Shown here: positions 18,191 through 26,657 of the stretch, piece after piece
Layout: each line of letters begins with the position of its first letter
How positions within the stretch are numbered: position 1 is the stretch's first letter
DNA from: Streptomyces sp. NBC_00433
GTDB lineage: Bacteria > Actinomycetota > Actinomycetes > Streptomycetales > Streptomycetaceae
NCBI GenBank assembly: GCA_036015235.1
Contig: CP107926.1
Span: 5,041,501-5,105,500 of the forward strand
Direction of reading: 5' to 3'
Length of the DNA stretch: 64,000 bases
Notes under the pieces: generated by a model
What the model saw: the letters and a program-made list of their open reading frames with translations, nothing else
What the model was told of the DNA's origin: nothing
The model's database searches: none
Position numbers and translations under genes: made by a program

Positions 18191-19228
18191 TCAATGCAGG
18201 GGAACCCGCGAGCCCGGTCGCGCCGGGCCGGCGACCGCGAGGCACTGCCTGCGGGCCTTGAGGAATTCCTCCAGCCCGGACTGCGGATCGCGGGGCTCGG
18301 CGGCGACCAGGCTCCACGGCTGGGCGGTGGCATGTCGGCCCATGGCGCGGAACACCCGCGCCGCTTCCTCGTGGCGGCGGCCCGCCCACAGGGCGTGGGC
18401 CAGATGGTTGAGATCCAGCGCCGAGCGCTCCACCGGGTCCGACAGCTGGAACCACCCCTGCAGAGCGCGCTGGACATCGTCGATCAGCGGCTCGCGAGTC
18501 CACTGCGCCCGCCCGATCGCCTCGTACCGGCCGCGCTCCCGCTTGTCGCGGTAGTGCTGGGCGTACGCGTACAACGGCAGCACCAGCAGCGCGGAACCCG
18601 ACTGCCAGGGCACCCACGACTTCACCGCGTGCGTGAAGTTCAGCGCCGCAGCCGGTCCGCCGACGGGAGCGGCCAGCAAGGCCTGCAGCATCCGGTGATG
18701 GGCCTCACGATTGTGCTGGTCGCGCTGCCAGACTTCGCGGAGCAGGCCCCAGGGGCCGGTCGGCAGCATCCGATCCGGGGGAGCTGCCCGATGCTCCCGG
18801 ACCCTCTTCTCCGGATCGACCTGGGCCAGAGCCAGGCGGCACACCCACGGCACGGGGTCCGCCAGCGCCATCTCAGCCGCAGACGCCGCCGACGCCCGTG
18901 CCACATGCGCCAGTTCACCGGCCCCGGCATGTCCGGCGCGATACGCATGCAGGACCCGCTCGGTATCCACCCTGGCCCGCATCATCAGCGCGTCGAGATT
19001 TGAAGGCTCCTCGGCCAGCCACTCCCACACCACGTGGGAGCGGGCGGCCACCGACGCCAGCACCTGTGACCGTGACGTCCGCAACCCCCACCGATCGCCC
19101 GTGCGGGCCAGCAGATTCCGCATCGGCATCCACCGGCCGACTCGCACCTCTTCCAGTGCGACCCGCAATTCGGCGTCGTGCCCGGCTGGGTGGAACCGGG
19201 GCCGGAACTCTGCTGTGCTGCCGGCCAT
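18191..19228 (-). CDS. Hypothetical helical protein, third of a coupled trio
   Basis: I do not recognise a named family. The 345-residue protein (MAGSTAEFRPRFHPAGHDAE) is helical, with TPR- or HEAT-like spacing and WGLLREVWQRDQHNREAHHR in the middle. ATG 19228 overlaps the stop of a 26-codon ORF (TGATG), so the upstream in-frame codons are not needed. Tight coupling with two upstream ORFs suggests one function, possibly regulated by the divergent XRE protein at 19907. Confidence 0.65.
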   Translation of the reverse strand: MAGSTAEFRPRFHPAGHDAELRVALEEVRVGRWMPMRNLLARTGDRWGLRTSRSQVLASVAARSHVVWEWLAEEPSNLDALMMRARVDTERVLHAYRAGHAGAGELAHVARASAASAAEMALADPVPWVCRLALAQVDPEKRVREHRAAPPDRMLPTGPWGLLREVWQRDQHNREAHHRMLQALLAAPVGGPAAALNFTHAVKSWVPWQSGSALLVLPLYAYAQHYRDKRERGRYEAIGRAQWTREPLIDDVQRALQGWFQLSDPVERSALDLNHLAHALWAGRRHEEAARVFRAMGRHATAQPWSLVAAEPRDPQSGLEEFLKARRQCLAVAGPARPGSRVPLH

Positions 19229-19308
19229 CAGAGGACCTCCGTTGCGGCGCGAGTGGCTAAGCGGGCCACGCGACGAGCCTCGGCGTTGAGATCCACACGT
19301 GCGCTCAT
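19228..19308 (-). CDS. 26-residue translationally coupled small protein
   Basis: The sequence is MSARVDLNAEARRVARLATR plus AATEVL, an amphipathic arginine/alanine helix. Its ATG overlaps the stop of the upstream gene (ATGA, 19305-19308) and its own TGA overlaps the next start (TGATG, 19226-19230). It therefore fills the gap exactly in a three-gene chain. Such exact double coupling is unlikely by chance. It has no recognised family and could be a small regulatory partner or a coupling peptide. Confidence 0.6.
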   Translation of the reverse strand: MSARVDLNAEARRVARLATRAATEVL

Positions 19309-19733
19309 TGCGTCCCCGTACAGATCCGGCGGTGTGCACTGACCCCGATGGTGAGAGCGCTGCACAACGCCGCGGCGTTGGTGAGCATCACGCGCGCTTC
19401 AAGCCCGTTGTGCCAGTGCGGTCCCGGTCCGCGCAGTCGGCCGCGTTCGGGCACAACGAGGTACTGGGCGCGGCCGAGAAGCCGTATCTCCGGGATGTCC
19501 CACTCGGCGGTGGCCCCCTGGGCGACGAACCAGTACAGAACCCGCTCGTGAGGGTCTTCGATCACGGCTCCGCTGGACTCGCCCAGGGCTGCCAGAGCCC
19601 ATTGGCCGATGTTGGACGGAACACGGACCGCGTCCCACTCGTAGCCCGCGGCTTGCAACTGGTAGCCCTCGACGACCCGCAGGGTGGGCGCTCGCGGAAA
19701 TCCAAAGGACATCGGACTCTGGCTCCTCGACAT
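19305..19733 (-). CDS. Hypothetical protein, first of the coupled trio
   Basis: About 135-142 residues; the alternative start MSFGFPRAPTLRVVEG lies 7 codons in. The soluble protein has one clear block (VIEDPHERVLYWFVAQGATA) and a cysteine- and histidine-containing C-terminus. The family is not recognised. It is divergent from the XRE-TPR regulator, with a perfect 18-bp palindrome between them, so it is probably controlled by that regulator. Confidence 0.6.
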   Translation of the reverse strand: MSRSQSPMSFGFPRAPTLRVVEGYQLQAAGYEWDAVRVPSNIGQWALAALGESSGAVIEDPHERVLYWFVAQGATAEWDIPEIRLLGRAQYLVVPERGRLRGPGPHWHNGLEARVMLTNAAALCSALTIGVSAHRRICTGTQ

Positions 19734-19876
19734 GGACCGGGCGGTGGAGGTGCCATCGTGACGGCGTTCCGCAGCTCAATCGAGGACTTCTGGTGGCCAC
19801 TAACAGGGCCTCTGGAGGGCTTAGTTGGGTTCACGCGGCAACTTCGCGCCACAGTAGGACGTCCCATGGCAAGCTC

Positions 19877-19894
19877 AGGACAGAGCTCTGTCCT
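19877..19894. promoter_or_regulatory. Perfect palindrome, candidate operator
   Basis: AGGACAGAGCTCTGTCCT is a perfect 18-bp palindrome ending 2 bp before the GGAGG ribosome-binding site of the XRE gene at 19907. It sits in the divergent promoter region. It is most simply an autoregulatory operator, though it could also fold as an RNA hairpin that masks the RBS. Confidence 0.6.
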
Positions 19895-19906
19895 CGGAGG
19901 TACTCC

Positions 19907-21181
19907 ATGCCGCGTCCAGTTGGAAACAACCGTCTCAAGTCCGCCCGTGTCGCTGCCGGTTACAACTCTCAACAGGCGCTCGCAGACGCCATCACCAACA
20001 CGGCTCCACGGTTGGGCATCAAACGGCTGACCGTCGGCGCCCGCCAGGTGCGGCGATGGGAATCCGCTGCCCCGCCTTGGCCTCAACCGGACGTCCGACG
20101 TGTCCTGTCCCACCTCCTGAGTCAGGAGGCCGAGGAACTCGGCTTCGTTCCGCCCTGGGGTGCCGGCGAGCAGCCACCCGGACCGTCACGACGCCACGTC
20201 GTCGCCGGTTCGATAGCCGGGTTCGGCTTGGCCGCCGTCCCCGCTCAGGCCACGGCGGCGACGCAACCTGCCAGCGTCGCCGTGGACTTCCAGGCCGTCA
20301 CACGCTCACACCGTCATCTGTACTGGTCGGTCTCCCCTGCCGACCTTCACCCGGCGGTCCTGGAACACGCCCGGCTCGGCTGTGCCCTGCTGCCGGCCAT
20401 AGCGAATCCGGGGCGTCGCAGCCTGGCAGCGGCGCTTGCGGAGTCCTACCTCCTGGCAGGCCGCATCGAGTTCTTCGACGTACGGCAACCCGACCAGGCA
20501 GCTGCGACCCTGCTGCGTGCCCTCCAGGCCGCAGGCGAAGCGGACGACCCTCTGCTCGGCTCCGCCATCCTGGCTCACACCGCCTTCGTCCCCGGCTGGG
20601 CCGGAGACCGTGATGCGGCCGCGGAACGCATGATCGCCGCCCGCACCTATGCCCGTCGCGGAGCCGCCTCAGCCGAATTCCGGGCCTGGCTGGACGCGGT
20701 GGAGGCCGAGTGCGAGACCCGGTGCGGCAACACTCGTGCGGCTCTGGCTCTCATCGGGAACGCCGAGGACGTGTTGGCCGCCGGTTCGCAACACCCGACT
20801 CCCGTATGGATGGACTGGTTCAATGCCGCCCGACTTGCCGCCTTCAAGGGCAACACCCAGCTGACAGCCGGCCATCTCCCCCAAGCCCGTACGACCCTTG
20901 TGCAGGCGCTGGCGGACCTGCCCGCGGACGACGACAAGCAGCGCAGCGTCCTGCTCGGCGACCTGGCCGCCGTCGAAACGGCCGCCGCCAACCCGCAGCA
21001 GGCGTGCGTGTACGCGGTTCAGGCACTGGAGCAGCTCGCTGTCACCTGGTACGCGACCGGGATGGAGCGCGTCCGAGAAGTCCGGCGATCCTTGGCCCCG
21101 TGGCAGCACGAGCCCTGCGTCCGCGACCTCGACGACCGGCTCTATGACTGGGGGACCACGGTCAGCGCCCTCCAGCGTTGA
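19907..21181 (+). CDS. XRE regulator with TPR-like sensor domain
   Basis: ATG 19907 has GGAGG at 19896-19900. Residues 8-60 hold the helix-turn-helix (NRLKSARVAAGYNSQQALAD, then RQVRRWESAAPPW). An RRHVVAGSIAGFGLAAVPA segment links it to about 300 residues of helical repeats ending YDWGTTVSALQR. This arrangement is common in Streptomyces regulators. It probably controls the divergent trio and itself through the palindrome at 19877. Its 3' end overlaps the convergent HAD gene by 20 bp. Confidence 0.85.
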   Translation: MPRPVGNNRLKSARVAAGYNSQQALADAITNTAPRLGIKRLTVGARQVRRWESAAPPWPQPDVRRVLSHLLSQEAEELGFVPPWGAGEQPPGPSRRHVVAGSIAGFGLAAVPAQATAATQPASVAVDFQAVTRSHRHLYWSVSPADLHPAVLEHARLGCALLPAIANPGRRSLAAALAESYLLAGRIEFFDVRQPDQAAATLLRALQAAGEADDPLLGSAILAHTAFVPGWAGDRDAAAERMIAARTYARRGAASAEFRAWLDAVEAECETRCGNTRAALALIGNAEDVLAAGSQHPTPVWMDWFNAARLAAFKGNTQLTAGHLPQARTTLVQALADLPADDDKQRSVLLGDLAAVETAAANPQQACVYAVQALEQLAVTWYATGMERVREVRRSLAPWQHEPCVRDLDDRLYDWGTTVSALQR

Positions 21182-21821
21182 ACTTCACGATCAGCTCCGG
21201 CAGCTCCGCGAGCGAATCGATGCGCATCGTCGTGATCGCGTCCGCATCGGGATCGTCCTGCTGGATAGTGCCCCAGGGGCCCCGCCGGATCAGCGCCGTC
21301 AGCAGTCCGGCCTGTACCGCCGGGCGAATGTCGTTGTCGAGCCGGTCACCTACGTACAGAATCTCGCCCGGCTCGGCCGGCGTCGCTTCGACGACATGCT
21401 CGAAAAAGGCGACGTCCGGTTTCGATGCCCCCCAGTCGTCGCTGGTCGCGATCAGGTCGGACGGCAGATCCAGCCCACGCAGCAGACCGCCGGCGCGCAC
21501 GGTCTGGTTCCCCGCGATCCCCACCCACAGCCCCGCCCCGCGCAGCCCGGCCAGCGTCGGCCGGACATCCGGATACAGATCCTCCTCGCCGAACCACTCC
21601 GGCTTCCCGGCAGCCGCCCGCAGCTCCCGCTCCTGGGTCAGGTCGAAGCCGGGCCGGAACACCTGGAACGTCTCCCGGTAGTCGCGGCCCCGCGCGATGA
21701 CGGCGCCGAACACGGCAGCGAAGGTGTGCCGGGGCACCCCCAGCCAGTCCGCCCAGGTGCCGTACTCCCGGGTCTCGTCAATCAGGCACTCGCCGACATC
21801 GAACACCACTGCACGAATCAT
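21162..21821 (-). CDS. HAD-superfamily hydrolase
   Basis: MIRAVVFDVGECLIDETREY carries the HAD nucleophile motif (FDVGE: the DxD second aspartate is replaced, which is seen in some HAD proteins). GIAGNQTVRAGGL is motif II-like, SKPDVAFFEHVV gives motif III (K) and ILYVGDRLDNDIRPAVQAGL gives motif IV. The protein is 219 residues with a helical cap. It acts on a small phosphorylated compound that cannot be named. The upstream in-frame codons before ATG 21821 are not conserved in style. Confidence 0.85.
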   Translation of the reverse strand: MIRAVVFDVGECLIDETREYGTWADWLGVPRHTFAAVFGAVIARGRDYRETFQVFRPGFDLTQERELRAAAGKPEWFGEEDLYPDVRPTLAGLRGAGLWVGIAGNQTVRAGGLLRGLDLPSDLIATSDDWGASKPDVAFFEHVVEATPAEPGEILYVGDRLDNDIRPAVQAGLLTALIRRGPWGTIQQDDPDADAITTMRIDSLAELPELIVKFNAGGR

Positions 21822-22089
21822 GCGAGGCAGCGTAGTCGGGGGGAAGCTGCGCCCGGAACAGCGACGGTGACTCACCGGGATCACGCCACCCGTAACCTTG
21901 CAATATCCCAGCCTCAAGGCGCCGTTCCGGCTCTCCGCCGCGTCGGTCGCGGGCCTCCGCGCCGCCCTGCACGCGATGTCGTTCCGCCGGACCGGAAGGG
22001 CGAAGCCGCACGCTCACCCAGGCAACCCGCAATTGCCGGCCTCCGCGTCTGCGCCTCCCGCGGCCCACCACCACCCACGACAGTCAACC

Positions 22090-22466
22090 GTCCTAACGGG
22101 GAGAAGACTGCCCGGGGAGTACGCGGCGACATTTATCCCTGGGGCAACCAGCCCACCCCGGCCAGATGCAACTCCCGCGAGAGCGGCATCGGCTCCACGA
22201 CCCCCGTCAGCCGATTCCACAGCGGCGTCAGCACCTACGGCGTCTATGACCTGTGCGGCAACACCTGGGAATGGTCCAGCACCCGCACCGAGCCGAATCG
22301 CTACGAACTCAAAGCCGGCGCCTTCACCTTCACCAGACCCTTCACCCGGGCCACACCCTCGTCGTTCAACGACGCCGCATCCACGATGCTCGACGACGAC
22401 ACCGGCTTCCGGTGCTGCATCACCGAAGCCGCCTTGCAGGACAAGCTGAGGTTCCACGCGGGATAG
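22090..22466 (+). pseudogene. Formylglycine-generating enzyme (FGE-sulfatase) domain remnant
   Basis: Only the C-terminal third survives: GDIYPWGNQPTPARCNSRES, VSTYGVYDLCGNTWEWSS and STMLDDDTGFRCCI match the SUMF1/FGE-sulfatase fold. Upstream, GRRLP and EYAATF lie in another frame with gaps, so the N-terminal part has deletions and a frameshift. There is no start codon that fits. It was once a protein modifying cysteine or a related ergothioneine-type enzyme; nothing here is functional. Confidence 0.75.
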
Positions 22467-22552
22467 GGGCGTCGCCAAATCCAGTGTGCACTCCACCCGA
22501 CGCCGCTCCTTGGCCGGCATGCCTTGGCTGGCGAGGCGTTAGCATTTTCGCC

Positions 22553-23401
22553 GTGGTGAGACTGGGCGCGCGGCGAGTCGTCGCGGTGGGGATGGCGGTA
22601 CTGCTGGCACTGGGCGTCGCCGGCTCGCAGCGCGGGGCGGCCGTGGGAGGGGTGGCGAAGCCTGGCCCGCTTCCCGCCGACCCGTACATGTCCACGTCGC
22701 AGGACTACCAGCGGTCCCTGCAGGCGTCGGCGCTGCTGGTCCGGCAGTGCATGGCGGCCCGTGGCCACCCGGACTTCCCGCTCGACCCGCGCGATCCCGT
22801 CGACCCCATCACCATCAGTGCCGCCATGGTTGCCACCGACTACGGGGTCCTCGACATGGACAGTGCCCGCCGCTGGGGCTACGGCTGGGACCCCGCGGAG
22901 GACGCGGCCCGGCAGCCGAAGGGGCGCCGGATGACCAGCGCCGAGTTCGCGGACTATCCGGCCTGCGAGGCCGAGGCGGGCCGCCGGCTGGTGCGCGGCG
23001 TAGACGTCAAGGGGGACTGGTTCTACGCGAGCACCCGGGCCGTCGAGGTCCAGAAGGCGGTCAGGCGTGACCCGCGCCTGCTCGCGGCCTGGAACACGTG
23101 GTCCCGCTGCATGGCCGGGCAGGGATTCACGGCCTATCCCGACCCCGTCGCGGCTTACACGGACACTGCCTGGCACCGCGGTAGCGACGGAAACACCCCG
23201 CACACGCAGCGGGAGCGGGCCACGGCCGTTGCGGACGTCATCTGCAAGCGCCGCCACCACACGGTCGAGACCTGGCACACGGTAACGGCGCAGAAACAGG
23301 CAGCGGACATCGCACAGCACCGCGACGGCTATGCAGGTGGCCTGTGGCAGCTGCGGCTGTACCGGGCCAACATCGACGAGGTGCTCCGGACGCTCGGCTA
23401 G
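22553..23401 (+). CDS. Exported protein of unknown function
   Basis: GTG 22553 (or 22556) starts a signal peptide: MVRLGARRVVAVGMAVLLAL then GVAGSQRGAA. The mature protein of about 250 residues has four cysteines in pairs (VRQCMAARG, YPACEAEAG, WSRCMAGQG, DVICKRRHH), likely two disulfides, a pattern I associate with secreted Streptomyces proteins of unknown role. The TAG stop is formed from a target TA (23399-23400) plus the first base of an IS630-type element, so the insertion cost no residue. Confidence 0.75.
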   Translation: MVRLGARRVVAVGMAVLLALGVAGSQRGAAVGGVAKPGPLPADPYMSTSQDYQRSLQASALLVRQCMAARGHPDFPLDPRDPVDPITISAAMVATDYGVLDMDSARRWGYGWDPAEDAARQPKGRRMTSAEFADYPACEAEAGRRLVRGVDVKGDWFYASTRAVEVQKAVRRDPRLLAAWNTWSRCMAGQGFTAYPDPVAAYTDTAWHRGSDGNTPHTQRERATAVADVICKRRHHTVETWHTVTAQKQAADIAQHRDGYAGGLWQLRLYRANIDEVLRTLG

Positions 23402-23471
23402 TGCCGCATCAGGCAACCTTCGCCCTGGTCTTGCCAGTCGAGTGCGGATTGTGGGCACGTAGTCTCACGGG

Positions 23472-23855
23472 ATGCACTCCCATCTGAGCTTCGAGAACCC
23501 TCTCGCGCTGCCCCACGAGGCTGTGATCGAGACGTTGGAACGGGCTCTGCACGATCGCTCGCACGAGTTTGAGGCGGCGAGCGTCCTGGTCGGGAGCGCG
23601 TTGAACGACGACGATCAAGAGTTCGTCGAGTACTGGTGCAGGGAGGTCGGAACGCGGGCTGTTTCGGGAAGTCCTCTTCTCGGGCTGGCCGGCCTGTGCC
23701 TGGGACACACCGCGCGACGCTTCGGGCGTCTCAGTGATGAGGCTCTCGCGCTGGTGAAGTCGCTGGCGTCGCGTTCCGAGGCCGACCCGACTGACGTGGA
23801 CGGTCGAGCTCTGGACGGCTATGACGACGTCCGGAGCTTCCTGCATTTGTGGTGA
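23472..23855 (+). CDS. Hypothetical 127-residue protein inside IS630 element 1
   Basis: MHSHLSFENPLALPHEAVIE begins an acidic, helical, soluble protein with HEAT-like spacing (EAASVLVGSALNDDDQEFVE, LLGLAGLCLGHTARRFGRL). It resembles the small immunity proteins found next to polymorphic toxins, but I cannot name a family. It runs opposite to the transposase and lies inside the inverted repeats, so it is either true cargo or host DNA trapped between end sequences. Confidence 0.6.
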   Translation: MHSHLSFENPLALPHEAVIETLERALHDRSHEFEAASVLVGSALNDDDQEFVEYWCREVGTRAVSGSPLLGLAGLCLGHTARRFGRLSDEALALVKSLASRSEADPTDVDGRALDGYDDVRSFLHLW

Positions 23856-23874
23856 GGGGGTTCGCGGGTGCCGA

Positions 23875-25008
23875 TCATGCGGCGTTTGCCCTGCTCACGA
23901 TGGCCTTGAGGCGCTTATCCGCGGCGTGCTTGTTCCGCCAGATGATGTAGCGGCGGATCATGCTGCCCTGGGCCTTGTGGCTCGGATGGTCGGTGCCGTC
24001 GAGGGCGAAGTAGCGCAGGGCGGTGAACTGGGCCTCGATCCGGTTGAGCCAGGAGCTGTTGGTCGGGGTGTAGGAGATCTCCACGTTGTTTGCCGCGGCC
24101 CAGGTCCCGACCCGCTGGCACCGCTTCGTGGTCAGGTGGGGAGAGTAGTTGTCGCAGACGATCGCTATGCGGACGTCCGTCAGATGCAGCGAGCGCAGGT
24201 AGCGGCAGAACTCCAGGAACTTGGAGCGGTTCTTGGTCTTCTTGATGTGTCCATAGAGCTGGTCTTTGCCCAGGTCGTAGGCGGCGAACAGGTGCCTCAC
24301 CCCGTGCGGACGGTTATAGGTCGCCCGTCGGCGCGGCCGCGGTTCACGATCCGGGTCCTTGTGCTTGCCCCCGCGTTCGGCCCACTGGCGACCGGGGTGG
24401 GGTTGCAGGTTGAGCGGCCCGAACTCGTCGAGGCAGAAGACGACCTCGGGTTCGCCCGGCTCGGGCAGGATCTCGCCGTCGGCGATGGCGTAGAGGTGCT
24501 CGACGCGGGCCTTCTTGACCGCGTAGTCGGGGTCCTTCGAGGTCTTCCACGTCTTTACGCGTTGAAAGGTGACGCCCTCCTCGCGGAGCAAGATGCGTAG
24601 ACCCTCGTGGCTGATGTCGTCGACCACCCCCTCCGCGACCAGGAAGTCGGCCAGCTTGACCAGGCTCCAGGTCGAGAACGGCACGCCGTGCTCGACTGGT
24701 CTGGACTTGGCGATCTTCTTGATCTCACGCCGCTCGGGCAGGGTGAAGGTCCTCGGCCGACCGCCCTTGTACTTCGGGTAGAGCGAAACGAAGCCGTCGG
24801 CGTTGAAGTTATGGATCACATCGCGGACGCGGTCCGCGCTGGTGAACGTCACCTCGGCGATCTTGGCTACGTTCATGCCCTGCGCGGACAGCAGCACCAT
24901 CTGGGCCCGCCGCCAGGTCACCACCGAGCCAGTGCCCCGCCGGACGATCCGCAACAACCGTTGCCCCTCGTCATCGTCGATCTCGCGGACCCGCACACGC
25001 TCAGCCAC
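23875..25008 (-). CDS. IS630-family transposase
   Basis: The winged-helix N-terminus (WRRAQMVLLSAQGMNVAKIA) is followed by the DDE domain: VVFCLDEFGPLNLQ (D), IAIVCDNYSPHLT (D) and NSSWLNRIEAQF (E). GGRPRTFTLPERREIKKIA is the linker typical of the family. The length of about 377 residues is complete. GTG 25008 is a reasonable start; the frame extends upstream to the terminal repeat. It moves element 1 by cut-and-paste into TA. Confidence 0.92.
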   Translation of the reverse strand: MAERVRVREIDDDEGQRLLRIVRRGTGSVVTWRRAQMVLLSAQGMNVAKIAEVTFTSADRVRDVIHNFNADGFVSLYPKYKGGRPRTFTLPERREIKKIAKSRPVEHGVPFSTWSLVKLADFLVAEGVVDDISHEGLRILLREEGVTFQRVKTWKTSKDPDYAVKKARVEHLYAIADGEILPEPGEPEVVFCLDEFGPLNLQPHPGRQWAERGGKHKDPDREPRPRRRATYNRPHGVRHLFAAYDLGKDQLYGHIKKTKNRSKFLEFCRYLRSLHLTDVRIAIVCDNYSPHLTTKRCQRVGTWAAANNVEISYTPTNSSWLNRIEAQFTALRYFALDGTDHPSHKAQGSMIRRYIIWRNKHAADKRLKAIVSRANAA

Positions 25009-25152
25009 CCGGACAGCATGACGCACAACACCTCGCCCAGATAACCTTCCAGACGTGGCGTCACACGGGGCAAACCTTGCTTGACGCGGCACTACTGAAC
25101 TTGAACTCGTGATGTCGGCCCAGGGTCGCGCCGTGCTGCCAGGACGGCTGCT

Positions 25153-25455
25153 CTATGATCCTTTGCTTGCCAGGCGTGAGGCGACGAGCGCCACGAAGTG
25201 CTGGAGGACGGCGAACGGCAGCGTTTGCGTTGCGTCGAAGTAGACCTCTGCCGGCTTCTCCTCATCGGGCGCGTAGGCAAGCACCGTCACGGCTGTCGGC
25301 CCTGGAGCCGGTGAAGCGGGCATGGAAGAGGCATCGCCCGGAACCATGCGGGCCTCGCTGAGCTCGAAATATGTCATTCGGCCCTCGCCCGCACCCGTCT
25401 CGGTGGTGAGGGCGCAGTACAGATCACCGTCGTAGTCCCAGGTCAGCAAAGACAT
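25153..25455 (-). CDS. Hypothetical 100-residue protein inside IS630 element 2
   Basis: MSLLTWDYDGDLYCALTTET then alternating strands, a proline-rich loop, and AEVYFDATQTLPFAVLQHFV near the end. No family is recognised. It starts 13 bases before the transposase stop on the same strand and ends close to the left terminal repeat. It may be co-transcribed with the transposase as a passenger. Confidence 0.55.
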   Translation of the reverse strand: MSLLTWDYDGDLYCALTTETGAGEGRMTYFELSEARMVPGDASSMPASPAPGPTAVTVLAYAPDEEKPAEVYFDATQTLPFAVLQHFVALVASRLASKGS

Positions 25456-26584
25456 GGCAACGATGCTGCCATACCTGGCGCCGTCAGCGGTCCGGCATTT
25501 GCATCACCGCGTCCGTCAGGGGCCGGATCCATGTTCAGGCCGGTGCCAACAAGACAGCCATCGACCACATCAGGGCGGTACTGGATCTGCTTGAGCCGAC
25601 GTTTCACTGCCTGGGTGATCTGGCCGAGGTCGGCCGCCGCGAGGTTGCCGATGTCGCGCTTGACCAGCGACCAGATGCCCTCCTGCGGGTTGAGGTCGGG
25701 GGCGTATGTCGGCAGTTGGAACACAGTGAGCCAGTCGGCGTTGGCCTCGAAGAACTGCCGCAGCGGCGCGACCAGGTGCGTGCGCAAGTTGTCCCACACC
25801 AGAACGATCGGGCCGCCGAGTTGTGTGTGGGCGCGGATGACCAGATCGCGGTAGTCCTTCCAGGCGAAGCCCTTCGGTTCGTCCTTGCGTCCCCGGTACT
25901 CGCGGATGGCGTAGATCAGATGGGACCGCTCACCGGGCTTGTAGCAGGTCATCCCCGCGATGGAGACGCGGCCCGAGCCACGTCCGCGCACGCGGACGAC
26001 CGGCGTGTTGCCCTGGCGGCCCCAGGTCCTGGCGCGCGGCGGTGTCATCGACTGGCCGGCCTCGTCCTCGAAGACCACCCAGGCTCCGTTCACCGCCGCG
26101 GTGCTCTTACCCGCGGCCAGACCTCGCGCCTCCACAGCTCCACCGCGTCGTCATCGCGTTCGATCGCGCGCCGGGCGGGCTGCTGCCAGGACCAGCCGTG
26201 CCGCCGGAGCAACCGCCACGTGCCTTCGACCGTATACGAGACGTGGAACAGGCGGCCGATCATCGTCTTCACCCGGGCCAGCGTCCACCTCTGGTCGGTC
26301 CACCCGTGGACCAGTGGGCCGCGCTCCAACTCCCGTTCCAGCCTGGCTATCTGCGCATCGGACAGTCGAGGCCGGCCAGGTGATCCCTTCGACGCCACCC
26401 CGGCCAGGCCCTCCTCGCGCCACTGGCGCCGCCAACGTTCCACCGACCGCTCCGAGACCCGCAACGCAACAGCGATCTCCCGGTTCTTCTCGCCGCTCTC
26501 GAAGCCAGTCACGGCCTGGAGCCGGACCCGCTCCCGCGCAGCTCTCTCGGCGTCGGTCAAGCCCCCGCCCTGCGGATATCTCAC
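25443..26584 (-). CDS. IS630-family transposase in two overlapping frames
   Basis: Frame A (26584 to 26090) has the helix-turn-helix half: VALRVSERSVERWRRQWREE and KGSPGRPRLSDAQIARLERE. Frame B (26135 to 25443) has the DDE half: GAWVVFEDEAGQSMTPPRAR, IVLVWDNLRTHL and YAPDLNPQEGIWSLVKRDIG. The frames overlap by 46 nt, an arrangement that in IS630 relatives can yield a fusion by programmed frameshifting. A one-base mutation is the alternative. The last 25 residues of frame B run beyond the usual family end. Confidence 0.85.
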
Positions 26585-26657
26585 CTCATCAGGACTACCG
26601 AAGCCACCTGCCTGCTGTCCGACGAACAGCCCGACTTCACCCGATCAAGTTCAGTAG

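Larger units (their letters stand above)
23401..25092 (-). mobile_element. IS630-family element 1, with a passenger ORF
   Basis: The left end GTGCCGCATCAGGCAACCTT (23401-) and the reversed right end (to 25092) match at 20 of 25 positions, including the first 7. TA dinucleotides flank both sides (23399-23400, 25093-25094), as expected for IS630 target choice. The unit is 1.69 kb, longer than usual, because a 127-codon ORF lies between the left end and the transposase. A weaker copy of the end sequence (GTGCCGATCATGCGG) occurs at 23868, next to the transposase stop, and could mark an older shorter end, but it lacks a flanking TA. Confidence 0.75.
25095..26654 (-). mobile_element. IS630-family element 2, with a passenger ORF
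   Basis: CTGAACTTGA opens the left end (25095-25104) and is exactly inverted at 26645-26654; over 24 bp, 20 positions match. TA flanks both ends (25093-25094, 26655-26656). The left TA is also the right TA of element 1, so one element inserted at the border of the other. It contains a two-frame transposase and a 100-codon ORF, 1.56 kb in total. Confidence 0.75.

Noticed and set aside
16763..19003. 746-codon forward frame across the permease region
   Set aside because: Rich in H, Q, R and P, with no domain; the reverse strand carries the permease and helical-protein genes.
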